Of a stretch of DNA of 64,000 nt, positions 35,281 to 48,300 are shown piece by piece. Source of the stretch: Phallus indusiatus (Eukaryota > Basidiomycota > Agaricomycetes > Phallales > Phallaceae). The notes beneath the pieces are model-generated. The model worked only from the letters and a program-made list of their open reading frames with translations. It had not been told where the DNA came from and did no database searches. The number at the start of each line of letters is the position of its first letter. Positions within the stretch are counted from its first letter, which is position 1. The translations under genes and the position numbers were made by a program. The stretch lies in NCBI GenBank assembly GCA_027605045.1, contig JAQFWX010000008.1:1-64000 (forward strand), in the 5' to 3' direction.

Positions 35281-38200
35281 TCACTGCAAAACACATTTAT
35301 CGGAGTTTCCATCTTGGCGACCTTTTCGGCCTGACCGCTGAACAGGCTTTCCGGGCGTATCGTCAGTACCAGATGATGGCACAGTCGTTTCCGTTTCAGG
35401 AATCGGCTCATATTCCGAACCACGGTTGCTCCCGCTTAGACGACTAGATCGTGTCATAACACTTCGTGAGCTCGTAGAATGGTCGCTACCCCCTATGCTA
35501 GCCTGCCACTGTACTTGTACGTTATCTTGACTGGGGGAGCGAGCAATCCTCTGGGTTGTCGTCTTTTGTGCACCATTCATGAAAGAAACGGGTGGCGGTG
35601 ATGATCCAGTAGTTTTGAGATCTTCAGTCGATATACTCGACATCCCGGATGCCTTTGACCGTTTGCGGCCGAAGATACGGAAGCGATCATTGGCAGTGGC
35701 GGATGGTGGAGAGGAAGACACATCTCCTATTAGTGTTGTCGAGGGAGAGACAGGAGTACGACCAGATTGAATAGGACTATTTGAATGTAAATCACTTGTG
35801 GGAGTGTGCTGTCGAACCACATCGGCCGAAAGACGTATCACACGCCCACGAGGTTCACAAGAATCCGAGGCATCAGCGGCACATCTGGCGTGCGCTATAA
35901 GACTGCATTCTTTGCAAAATAGAACGCTCTTCTTAACTGCCTGATTACATATACGGCAGGTAACCGCTATTTGAAAAAAAAGTCATGTGAGATACACCAA
36001 ATACATGTCACTTGACATATAAGAAAAATCGTACCTTGACTGAAACTAGACTTCACAAACTCATGAGGTCGGAAGACAGCCTCCACAGGACTTTGGAGGG
36101 TAGGAGTGCTGGGCGGGATTGAACGGGGAGAATTGGGTCGATCGTCGTCGGCGAAAGACAGGCGTCTGACATCCGTTCTCTGAAGATCCGCGCTAACACG
36201 TCTCAAGAAAGGAATACTATCCTGTGGGCGCAACTCCTAGAGAGCCGGACAAGACAAGAACAATAAGATGAAATGAACAAATGATTTTGAAAAGAGCCTG
36301 TCAAACCTTATACATTCCCCATTCATTCTTCAGCCATGGATGTTCGAATAGGGTCTCCGCGTTCGGCCTCTTCGTGGGATCTTTGTTAAAGCACAAAGTA
36401 AGAAAGTCCCTTAAGTCGTCTGACAGGTCTTCTGGAAGCGGCGGCATGGGATCTTCGACAATTCGAAACATAACTATAACAAAGAAAATAGATATGTTCA
36501 GCGATCGATGAATCTATAAAAAATTTGTGATAGACGCATTCTTTTACCTGTCATCCCATTCTGAATATCGGCGTACGGCGGTCGACCAGTCAATAGTTCT
36601 ATTATGGTGCAAGCCAATGACCAAATATCAGAAGCCGGCGATGCACCCTTTAGTTCAATTACTTCAGGAGCCACTGCAAAGAAAAGCGCTTAGTAATATG
36701 TATTGATATTGAAAGATCTCAAATGGTTGCGACATACTCCAATTAGGAGTTCCAGCCACATCGTTGTTCATCTGTTCCATAGCTCGGAGATTCAGCGAGA
36801 CGCCGAAATCGGATAGTTTGACATTTCCAGTCTTCGTCGTAAGGATGTTAGCCGCTTTAAGATCACAGTGGACAACCTATAACAGTGGAAGGGGCAAATT
36901 AGTGAATAGGCCAAGGGCGAAACAAGCCCAAGCTGACAAGTTAAAATGAAATCCGCACCTGAGACGTGTGTAGATAGTGCAAACCCTCTAACACTTTGGT
37001 TACAAAACTCGCCACCAGACTCTCGTTCAACTTTCCAAAAGCTTTCAAGGTCTGTGACAATGATCCATTCTCTGCGTACCTGAATTGACAGATCTCGATT
37101 AGTTCCCATGGATACATAAAATAAATACAGGATATGACTTACTCAAGAACGATGCTCAGGATATCGGGATCACGCGCCATTCCTTCGTATTTGACAATGC
37201 TAGGATGGGATAGCTGCTTAACGATCTCGACTTCATGCATAAGCTGCTTGATTTCCTTCTCGCTTAAACCTTCTAAACGGATCCGTTTAACAGCTACGGT
37301 TTGACCCGTGTTCAAATTCAAAGCGCGGTATACAGTCCCAAATTGTCCACGTCCAATACAGTTCCCAAGTTGCTACAAATGAGAAGGTCGTGTGGTCAGT
37401 CAGCATGTTTTTTTCCTTTCTCCTGAGCGCAGTTGCCCGAGCACTCCTAACAGCACCTCACCCTCGAGCGCTAGCAACAGGCCAAGAGGAACAACAAGAC
37501 AAAATGACACTCACGTAATGCGTGGCTGGTTTACCATCTTCTTTCACAATGAGAGAGTTGCGTACTTGACTTCCGTCCATACCACCGATTAAAGATCTCT
37601 CCGCTTTGGATTCACCCGCCGAAATGACGTTGATGCTCTCGTGGCGAGGACGCATGGGTATGCGAGGATTAGGACTATCTCCAAACGAGCTTCGTCTATC
37701 TTTCAAAGGTTCATTTTCCAACCTCACTTTCGTGGGCGATGGTGACTTTTTCGTAGTCGTTTGGGGAGCTGCAGCGTTTCAGAAGAGGAAGGTAGCGTGG
37801 ACAGCTGTGGATGAGAAGGTGCCCTCGGGAATGGGACAGGGAGAGGAAGATCTGTATCCAGTGATGTACGAACAGGAACAGGAATCGGAGAATGTTGAGA
37901 AGGCCGTCGAACAGGAGAATATTCAAGACTGGACCGGGGACTTATTCTGCTACTCAGCTCGGCGGTGGTGGGACACGATGTTGAGAATTACGGGGTCTCA
38001 GACGAGCATTAGGTGGAGTTGAAGATGGTGTAATAACAGGTTCGGTTGACTCTAACGATCGACGGGAACGAACAAGTGAAGGTTTCCTTTTCGCCACCGA
38101 ATCGTCCAAATTCACCATTCCATTACACCCTCCTCCCCGCTCAGTCTCGCCACTGTCTCTACTCGACTGTTTACTGGGGCTTCCTCTATCCTTATCCAAA

Positions 38201-41200
38201 TCAAACACTTTCATAAAGTCATCCGGCCACTTTGCCTGTCCGAGGTTGATAGCCTTTTGCAGTGGCGAGCTCCCACTATCAATCCCATTCACACCCAAAC
38301 GGCGCGTCGGAATAGTCCCCTCCTCTGATTCTTCCGCCACCCTCGATAAATCAATCGAATCGCTTCTCCTCCGATCTTTTCTGCGAGGAAATTCATCCAC
38401 AGGAGAATTCGGAGAACTAAGTCTACGAATCCTCTGCTGTGGAGATTCTTTCGCCAAAGCAGCTTTCACCATACTCCCTTCAGTATATGTTAACGACGGC
38501 GTATCGCTCGCAAGAGACGTAGCTTCAGTTGTGATAGATTTGATGGTTTCGTACCGCGTTGAGCGGTTATCCAGGAGACTGGAGTACACAGATGTTTCGG
38601 TGTGCGTAGAAGCCATAGATGCTCTTGATGTCGTCGACAGTTTCACAATGGGTCGAGTTCGAGTGTTGCTGTTGCTATTACTATTGCTATCCACAGGCCC
38701 AAATACGTCTTCTTCGTCCGCCACTGCGGACGTGGACATGTCAAAGGACAGCTGAGTAGGCGTAGCCGTGGATGCAGCCGTGGACGTAACCGCAGCCGCA
38801 GGGACGACTTGTCGAGGACGTTTTGCAGGAATCGGAATAGGACTGGTAGAGCGCGACAAATTAGGGGTAGAAGCGGAGGCCAAACCAACATTCGACGAAA
38901 TATACACATTATTCTGATTCTTTCCCTGAGCAGTAGGAGATTTCGGAGTCGTAGGAGAAACAGGTGGAGATCCAGCATTGATGGGGATTGCTTGGTAGTT
39001 TCAACTCTCAACTGAAACTTTTGAGGAGGCGGGTTGTCCTGAAGCTTCTTCACGGCCAAAATTGTCAGCGCTACTCTTGCCAAACCATCCGACGTAAATG
39101 GAACAGCGACGAGATCTTCAACATCGAATATCTCATCCGACGACACACCGAATGCCGCCACACCAGCTAGAAACTTTGAGATATTCAGCTGTTTCGCCTC
39201 TGAAGTAGCCGTTACACTGTCTATCCGAATAACACTGCCCGGGCACACTTTGTTGATGTATCTGCCCGGCAAGATTATTCATTCACCGTGTATCATCAAA
39301 ATACAAAGAAAAAAACCAAACTTACTGGCACAGCACATAACCGTCCTTCAGCGCATCACCAAAATATCTCCGCTCTTTCTCTTCACCATTTGCAGTCATA
39401 ATATTCGTACTCCACGTTCGCTCCAATCGAACCAAACTACCCATCCGCGAATCAATTTCTTCGATGTTTGTCTCAGCCTTATTGATGCCGGAGCCAAACC
39501 CAGAACCGGAATTAGAACCAGAACTATTGACATGCTTCCGGTGTACAATCTCCTTAACCAGCGCAGATGCAGCCCGACGTATCATAGATCGTTGGGGAGA
39601 CGGAACATAATTCGTACACCCAGACACCAACCCACCATTCGACGTGCTTTCACCCGTACTAGTTCGTTCCTTGGGCGTCACCACAGTCGGAGACGAAGGC
39701 GAATCTGAATCTGGCGGTGGCGTCGGTGTCGGTGTCGAAGTCACAGAACGAGCCCGCGGAGACAATTCATTCTTCCTATTAGGCGACAACTCGGTCGTTT
39801 TCAATTGCAATTGTAATTTAGACGACCGTTGTTGTTGTTGTTTGCTTTCTTCGTCTTTCTTTGTCGACAATGAGCTGACCGCTACGGGCGCGGACGCAGA
39901 ATGGGAAGGCGTCGGACGGGCTGAACTGCTCCTCACTCGCTGTGGAGCTTCTCCTAATCCTAGACCTGATCCAGATCCTGAACCCGACCCCGACCCCGAC
40001 CCCGATCCTAACCCTGACCCTGTACGAGCGGAACCAGCTCCAAAAATGGGACTTGGGCTTGGACTCGGTGTAGTTGACGACGACGAAGGAAGCGGGCTCG
40101 GACTCGTATTACGTGCTTCTAAAGGAAGATGCGACGTAGACACTGAACCAACACCACCACGTCCAAGTCGAGAAGAGCGTGTCGGAGACGATGGCGTTGA
40201 CGTCGGTGCCGGCGTTGGAGAAGGACTGAGCACAGGTCGAATTGCATTAGACGACGACGCTCTACGTTGTTTAATTCCTGATGATCCCGTAGATGGACTA
40301 ATCGCGCGGGGTGCAATATGACCGTTCCCACTCCCACTCCCACTTGCGCCTATCCCACTTCCTCCTCCTCCTCGTGCGGTCTCGAAACTGCTGCGATTCC
40401 CTGAAATAGAAGTCGGAGACGCCGCCCTAGCTCTTGAAGCTGCAGTAGAAGTAGTCGCCCGTACTCTCGGTGACAGCCGCCCCGAAACACCAATACCACC
40501 ACCATCGTTCTGCGCAGCAGTTCGCGACACAGAGCTTTGGCGCGACATCGACGGTGAGGACGCTGACGCTCGAATGGTAGGCGCATCTTCTGAAAAACGA
40601 CGAGGAGGCTGTTGTAGCAATGACGCATCCGGACTAGAGGGTTTCGCTGTCGACGAGGACGATGTCGAGGGGATTCGATCCTCAGAGGAAAGAATAGCAG
40701 TGGAGGGAAGATCTGAAGTTGAAGCGCTGGGAACCTTTCGCATCGTCGATGGATGTCCCATTCCAATTACACGCGACGAGATCTTTGATTTAGAAGATTG
40801 TTCCTTAATACCACTCCCAACACCAATACCATCTCCCTTCTCCGTCTTCTTCTTCACTTCTTTCTCTCTCATCACCGGGGATGACGGCGGATTTGAATTT
40901 TCTTCTTTTTTCCTGTCTGGGTTCTCCAGATGCGACGTCGACGCACTAGCTTGGTGGGAGCGCAACAGCCGTGACGGTGACTTGGGGGGTATGACTGGAG
41001 GAGAAGAAGGAGGAGGGGAAACGCTACGACTCCCCGAAGTCGGCATCGGCATTTTGGGACGTGATACCGCCGACGGGGAGGAAGAGGAAGAAGAAGAAGA
41101 AGGAGCTTGTTGTTGTTTCAATTGTGAGTGTGAGGAAACAGCAGACGGCGAGCCAGATGATTTTGTATGTGCCGTGGTGGAGGTATTACCACCACCCCCT

Positions 41201-42394
41201 GAAGCTTTGACCGTCCCACTCAATAACCTTGATGACAGAATTGAACTCGAGACACGCTTCCTGAGTTCCCCCTTTTCGGCTACTATGGGGGTAGACTTCT
41301 CAGAAGAATCCTTGGTGCGCGAGGAACCGTTTCGCAGGGTTGGAGCGGGTGGCTCTACGAAACTGAGCTTGCGGATACGAGCGGGAGGGAATAATCCGCC
41401 GAGCGATAAAAGGGGAGAGCGACTTTTAGAGGAGGACGGTGGTGGAGGGATGTGATCGGAAGAACCTTGCTTGTTGGCGTTTTCGGCAATGTGGTGAAGG
41501 AGAGTAGGGGATGACATTGACGCTTTTGATAAGGACGGTGCCACGAAGGCTGACCAGCCACCAACATTCTCATTCTCGATTCCATTATCATTATCATGAT
41601 CAGCATATGACTGTGGTTGGTCATGTCGCGGCATAGAGGGCCCAGAGAACCGCTGCATTCCTTCTGTGGAACTGGGCGCTAGCAAGTGACAAACAAAAAG
41701 TAAGTATACGTGCGTGTGGAGGAGAAAATCCAGGAGATAGGGGTAGGTGGCATCGGGTCAAAAAAAAAATAAAACAAACAAACAAACACATACCGGTTGA
41801 ATTACTGTTGGACGGGTGGTGAGAATCCGAAGCACGTGTCTTAACGCGAGTGCTGTGTTTACGAAGTACGCGAGGACGAGGTGGGTTAGCAGGGGGCGGC
41901 GGGGAAATGTCGTTGGGTGGTTTGATGGTTAAGGAGTGTGGATTGACATTATAGTCCGCAGATGTGCGATTGACGGGTGTTGAAGTGCCAGAGGATGTAC
42001 CAGAGGGGATATCAATGCTACCATTGCTGTTGTTGTTATTCTCAGACGCGGGGGATCGACGAAAAATGGAAGGTCGATGGAAATGGCTGTTGAATGCAGA
42101 CGGGGGAGGAGCCTGTGGCCGATGGGTATGTGATTTCTCTATTTCGTTTCTAGTATTATTGTTATTATTATTATTGTCGCCGGAGTCGTTTGATTCCTTT
42201 TCTCGGCTCTTTTTCGTAATGGTGACGTTGCGGATAGTCTCTTGCAAAGACGAGCGAAAGATACGCTTGAGAGTCTTCGGCTGCTGCTGCTGTTGCGAAG
42301 TTTGTTTCCCAGCACCCGGCGACGAACGAGAATCTACTTGCTCTTGAACAAAATGAGTTGAGAGATTACGAACGGGATTAAGAATCGCAGCCAT
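35281..42394 (-). CDS. CH-domain / Cdc7-SepH-like protein kinase / C1-domain protein with CaaX end
   Basis: Large minus-strand gene, about 2000 residues. Exons: 42394-41794, 41678-39326, 39261 to about 39010, about 38985 to 37870 (one or two exons), 37768-37515, 37372-37143, 37079-36959, 36876-36738, 36673-36548, 36473-36307, 36236-36035, 35966-35281. Ser/Pro-rich, probably disordered stretches surround a calponin-homology domain (39400-39010). The kinase shows Gly-Arg-Gly-Gln-Phe-Gly, Val-Ala-Val-Lys, His-Cys-Asp-Leu-Lys (HRD variant), Asp-Phe-Gly and Gly-Thr-Pro-Asn-Trp-Met-Ala-Pro-Glu, the last typical of septation-initiation MAPKKK-like kinases. A perfect C1 pattern (H-x12-C-x2-C-x10-C-x2-C-x4-H-x2-C-x7-C) follows, and the protein ends Cys-Val-Leu-Gln. 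Two junctions near 39000 and 37965 are unresolved, so a two-gene reading is not fully excluded. Confidence 0.78.
39950..40030. repeat. Gly-Ser coding minisatellite
   Basis: A run of near-identical 6-base units (GACCCC/GATCCT type on the plus strand) encodes alternating Gly-Ser in the linker of the CH-kinase protein. The repeat is in frame and lies between disordered Ser/Pro-rich segments, so length changes would probably be tolerated. Confidence 0.75.
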
Positions 42395-45300
42395 TTGTTT
42401 TGAAAAATAATAACGAAATCGCGAGAGAGAATAGAATACCCAGGAGGAGGAGCTTTGTTTAATTAAACCGAGGTTGTTTGGGAAGCGATCCTCAAAGAGT
42501 CCATGAACAACAACAGTTATGGCGCATGAAAGATTTCGGGGATTCGCTAGTTGGGCGAGTGTGGCGTTGTCAAGGAAAAAAGAAAAGAAAAAGAAAGAAA
42601 AAAACCTTTGACCGCCCCTCCGACCCGAAGGTCACTATTTCGAGGTTGACGGTGACAAAACACGGGACCGGGCATTTGCGGTAATTTGTTCCCACGGTCT
42701 AATGTGCCTTGTGTTCAGACTTTGATCGAAGCTTACTTCCTTTTGCGCCCCGGTGTCTTTGGTACATGCACACAGCATTGATTGATTATAATTTAGAGAC
42801 TAGTTCATATGGATTGTATGTATATTGAAATGAGACATTTTGCTAGAACATTCTGTCCATCGCACCCCAGCTGACTACATACGTAAAAACACGGCTACTA
42901 GTAGGCCTGGGATGCCAATAAACAGCATTAATCCTCAAAGGGTCGTCAGGGTCCGTAGGAAGAGTCTCAAAGCCGAGAGAACGGCTGCCGTCTCCGGATT
43001 CACAGTATTCTGATCATGACGCAGATATGACGCATGTTTATCATTTGCCCATCTGAAAAACGACTTGTGTTAGGAGACTGATCGCTTCGCAAGCAATGCA
43101 GCTAAATTGTCGCTCCACACTCTGCCATATTGCATTGCAATAGTTGGATCAACAAAAGGCTCGACAGTATATGCGAAACATTGCAAAACGCAGCGCCCGT
43201 CACGGTCGGTGGAAAAATCAGACTACTACCCTCTGGAAGTGTTATCAGTGATATCAGCCACCGGAGGAAGCAGTCTGATTTTTTAAATAGTTGGATAACA
43301 CTCACCAATCACCAATGTGAAAAGGAGAGACAGGCATATCCTGTGTATGTAGGACGCGGGAATTCTGGCTTGAAAGGTGTCTGAAAGTATGCACCGTGAG
43401 GAACATTCCCGCGAGACTTCACCTTCTCTCCTCCCAGCTCGCCCATACAGCCAATTTAAATCGGTTTCGGTCTTCTTACGACAAGGGACACACGTGCATA
43501 AAGCCGAAGCCATTGACTTCTGAAAGCAGTTAGAGCCTGTGACCAACGATCCCACGTTTTGGCTCAGACTCAGAACAATCGGTAGGAATTTGACTTCTTC
43601 GCCGACTGACATTGCCACCTTCGTAAAGGTAAAACTAGATCCGGAAAGAAGCCCAACAGACCTCTCTCAACTAGCGCACTGACCACTTGTCAAACAGATA
43701 TCAAAGGGGGCAGGTATCAGTATCAGTTCATGTTTACCTTCTATGTGAAGGCGCGAGAAATCTCAGAAGTTGGGCACCATTCCTAACATTCCTAACTCAA
43801 TTTGGTTCCTAGTCTGAGTGACCCTGCCCATGTCTCGCTATCCTTGCAATGCAATTTCAGGACAATAACCCTCTTTTTGAGCCCGCAACTCCAATCGGAC
43901 CTACATCCAATCATATCAACAATCCCTTTCATTAGCACCATGATATGTCAGTTCATAATGACACTAGCACACCAGTTAGCACCTTCGTTTCATATCGCAC
44001 TGCAGAAAGATAGCGTCGAATGCCTCGTTGCTTGTGATTTCGAAAGATTGCTAAGAATCATCCTTTGATTGGTTCACAGTTCCTCCGGCTACTTACTAAA
44101 CAGCTGAATCATTCGCATGTAATTCGCCAGTCAAAAAAGATGCATCATACGTATGCAACCAAAAGAACATCATGCTGAATTGGGCATGGACGTCTCGCCT
44201 ATCGGAATGCAAAAAGCCGGACAGTGGTGAGTAACATGCTCAGATGTATGTAAATATTTATGGTGGTTTTGATCCCGGTGGGCCAAGAAAGAAGGAGGAT
44301 TAAAGGATACTCGGGACCGGAATCTAATCCCCACAGAAATGATAAGCAAATGATCTGTCAATTATAGAGGTCTAGGATCTAACCCGATTTGTGGAGTTTC
44401 ATACATTGACCTTTAGGAGTTTCATTCTACCATATTCGAGAAGGGCATATTATATAGAGTTTTTTTCCACCTATTGATTCAAAACTGGGGATTAAACTTT
44501 TTACTGCGCAGATTAAATCCGTGTCCTCTTACAATGTATTTATAGACAGTCCTGACGAGTTACAAAGGCAGGTTTACGAAACTGGAATATCCGAGACCTG
44601 AAGTGAGTGGTCGATTCGTTTCTCAACTTTCTAGATTTCAAAAAACCACGTTTCCCCTAAATTATATGGTTCATAAAGTCAAACTTGGAAATAACTCACA
44701 CAGCCCAGCACAACTTGAATGCGCAGCGAGATCGACCCTGCTCATTAACAGCCACGGCTACACAACGTAATGAAACTCGATATTTATGAGAAAGATTCTC
44801 AAATTCACGCAAATCGAGATCTAAATCATCGACGTACTGCGCCACGAGAAATCGAGTCAATGTATCGGTGGGATTAGTGCAATATCATATCCTAAAGCAG
44901 AGGATTCTAAATTACTAACTTCTCTCATGACGCAGAAGAATTGACTTACCATTGAACGAACGCTGATGAAGGAGGTGGTACCGCATTTCTGTAGTAATCC
45001 GCATCATTTAGCCTCGGCCTTCAATAGGACCATCCGGGATAGAACCTATAGTCGGAGACCTTGTGGGTCACGCAATGTGACATCCGCGCTACTGACCTGT
45101 GCTCAGGACGTTCACTGATCAGTGATAAACCCAACCGGAGTCCTACGTTCTTTTTGCATCTTGCTTTTTTCACGCGCATTGACATCAGATCGTTATCGAT
45201 TAAAGTCAGAAACATTCTCTGATTATTCCAGTCGGCCTTCTTGCTTCAAACGGCCGGAATGCGCATGCTCTTCAAGGTAAAGGAACACCTGGTTCTTTAC

Positions 45301-48300
45301 TATAACGTTTATGGCAACGATTTACTTATTTCAGTATGATCTGTCCCGTCCTTCAGAAAAAAGTTCTGACTCATTTCACTCAAACCTCGCCATAATTTCG
45401 CCGACTATGTTCCATTCTCTTTTCTCGGGCCTGTCAGACAGCTTTTTTTCCGTCACGGTGACTGGCTCTTAATTAAATTCTTGTTTTTTTCTTCTTTCCC
45501 ACTGAAACGCCCATAATTCAGCACGAGCTGGAAGAAAGGAAGCTTGGAATTTTCCTTGATATAAGTATCAAGGCTAGGGTCCAACACTTCGTTACTTTTC
45601 ACATCGTCTACCCCGTTGCTAATATGTTATGTTCCTAAACTCTCCGAAAGGGGATGGTTCATAGAAACGAAGGAACAGCTCAGCCTAAAATGAACTCATC
45701 TAATTAACTAACTAACTTGCTAAATGAAACAGTAAAAGCGAATTTGACGCGTATTCGGCCCCCTTCTTCATGCACTCAAATAAAAAAAAACATAAAAACA
45801 ATATAGCAAAACACGCACACTTTTCGAATCCCCGTTCGGGAATTTATTTGGTCCGAAATTTAAAAGCGCTCTCTCCTTTTGATTAATGCAGCCGCCTATA
45901 GCTACAATCACACCGCTGATTTGTTTTTTCCTTTTTGGGTGGTACGTTTGTATATTTAGTATCCGCGTGACTTTTTATATGTACTTACGAAGTGCAAACG
46001 GTTTAATACAGCGTATCAAAAAACCCTAATTAGCGGTACGCAACTATATCCACGAACTTTAATTTTGCAACACGTATCAAAACCAATACACACCTTTCCG
46101 TCCTTGTCCGCTCTTCGGTCCTTAATGGTGCTCATCATTACATCGAGGCACACTGACCTGACTCATTCATCCGTCTACAACCTCCGTTCCCTGCCTTTTG
46201 TCGCGTTCCTTGTTATTGATCATAACGAATGATCTAGCATGTATATGCCTGTCCGTATTTCTCATCTCGTGCAAACCGTGCAGATCTACTAGTTGCGCAA
46301 TTGCAACCAATGATCAACGACCAACAATTCAACATCCAGCTTTACTCAGGATGGCACGACACATTCCATAATCCATATCCCTCTCATGAACATCTATCCA
46401 TCCACAAATCATTATTTGGACATATGCATTGGATTATACAAATCGCGTTTTTGCTTTCTCAACCGGGAATACGTGCCGGACTGTTAATATAAAATACAGC
46501 AAAAAAAGTTTCAGTATCTGCACGTGCATCATGATGCGACCAATGGAGTCCAGAAGGGTATCGATAAAGAATTTTGAATCACATGGCTGCTCTATTCAGT
46601 TGAGTCGTAATCCTGTTTCAAAGAAGGAAGAGGAGAGAGTGCCCAAGTGCTTCTATCTTGTGCTTGCTCGGCTTGAGAATCACTCAGGTGATCGTCCAAG
46701 GAACATTTTTAGACGCGTATAGGTGTTGGTCATAAATAGCAACTTGACTCGGATAGGTATGCAATGCAATGCCAGTACAAAAGAGCCGGTTACGCCACAC
46801 ATATCAAAATTGATTAATCGTATGTATGCATCTTAAACATATTTTAATAATGCGGTGCAGTGGATGCTGATCCTATAATTTTCCTTTCCCCAAGTGCTGG
46901 TTTTTTCTCGCTTGCAAAATATATGCGCCCGACGCGCGCTACTAACGCTATGACCTCTTCTTCTCCCTGATCGCCCTCTCTTCCGTCCTTCGACGTCTTC
47001 GATCTTGGTGTTCTTTTGCCTCCCCATGATGTCACGACACCAGCGCCCTAAGTCTTGGTATCGGGGTACCTTATGCACTTTTGTATTGCCCTCACCAGTC
47101 ATAATATTAAATATTGCACAATTTTTGAATACATCGAAGTCCGAATCGCAATGACAATACAATTCGCGCGTTTTTATTATATTTTTTGAATATAGTAATT
47201 AGTGTGTTTGCCAACTTTATTAGAGATACATTTACGAAATTCTTCTTACTTGCTTCAAGCAAGCCTGAGCTATATTTATGGAGGTATCATCAAAGGAAAC
47301 GTTTATTTCGCCTAGTCGGTCCGTGTACGGGTCCACAAAAGAAAAAAAGAAAGGAAAAGAACTTCTCAACTGACCATGCGCGCGTGTATAATACGCGCAC
47401 AAGTCCACGCGGCGTGGTACATCGAAGTTCTGAGATGAAAAAGGATCCCAAAAACGCAGTGCACCTACGCATCCGTATTCGTATGTGTGGACATACATGG
47501 TACATCCGTATATCCGTATTATCCAATCCACAAAAGGTCTTCCCTCCGCCGTCCCTTTGTATATGTCACCGTCCTCCGCTGTCCCTCACTGGCAGGCGAG
47601 ACTAGCCGAGCCGATATCTGTCGATGATTCAATGTTCGATGTCCCAGGGACCAGATATGTACATACATGCGTATGCCCTTCATAAGCAAGTGGAGCCCGA
47701 TGGCAGATGAGATGACAGGGTAGATCTCCGAGTCCCTAGATCGATATCCTTATTATAGATCGGATCGTCACTTTTGGTGGATCCTTGCCAGTGGGGGATC
47801 GCGTAGTTTCGCTCTATTATTGGAACATCCGTTGCGCGTACATGCGTGGGCTACGGATTCAGATTCAGACTTGTACACATACATATAGTCATACATAACC
47901 ATTGCCCGTTGCCTGACCTGTGATTATTTCGTTTATTTTCAAGTCGTTCAGTCGTTTCCCTGCATGGTACGATATTTGGTAGATTTATAATTCCCCTAAA
48001 GTATGATGCAGAATATATATATTAACACGAATGGTACTACATAAGTATCACATGAACTTAAGCTTGTTAGGAGAATTTGTGGACCGGTATAATATATATA
48101 TACATTTACGGCCGCCGGGCCCTCCCCCAAAGTTCTGGAGAAAACAACAACGTCGGAACACTGCCGGGTCTACAATCGAATTTCTTTTTCCATAATCACA
48201 TCACAAGACAACTCGTTTATCGTTTTTAGGTTCGTGCTACTAGAATTCAAACGAGTGCGTATATGTACATATGTAATATATTCACCATTAGCCCAACATT

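Noticed and set aside
40574..41455. Long plus-strand open frame (293 codons), and a similar one at 39644-40321
   Set aside because: They lie antisense to the Ser/Pro-rich linker exon of the CH-kinase gene; the composition (Glu/Gly/Asp-rich) is the mirror of Ser/Pro codons, with no motifs or splicing.
43283..43618. Minus-strand open frame of 111 codons in the gene-free region
   Set aside because: No motif, no splice partners and no resemblance to the F-box relics.
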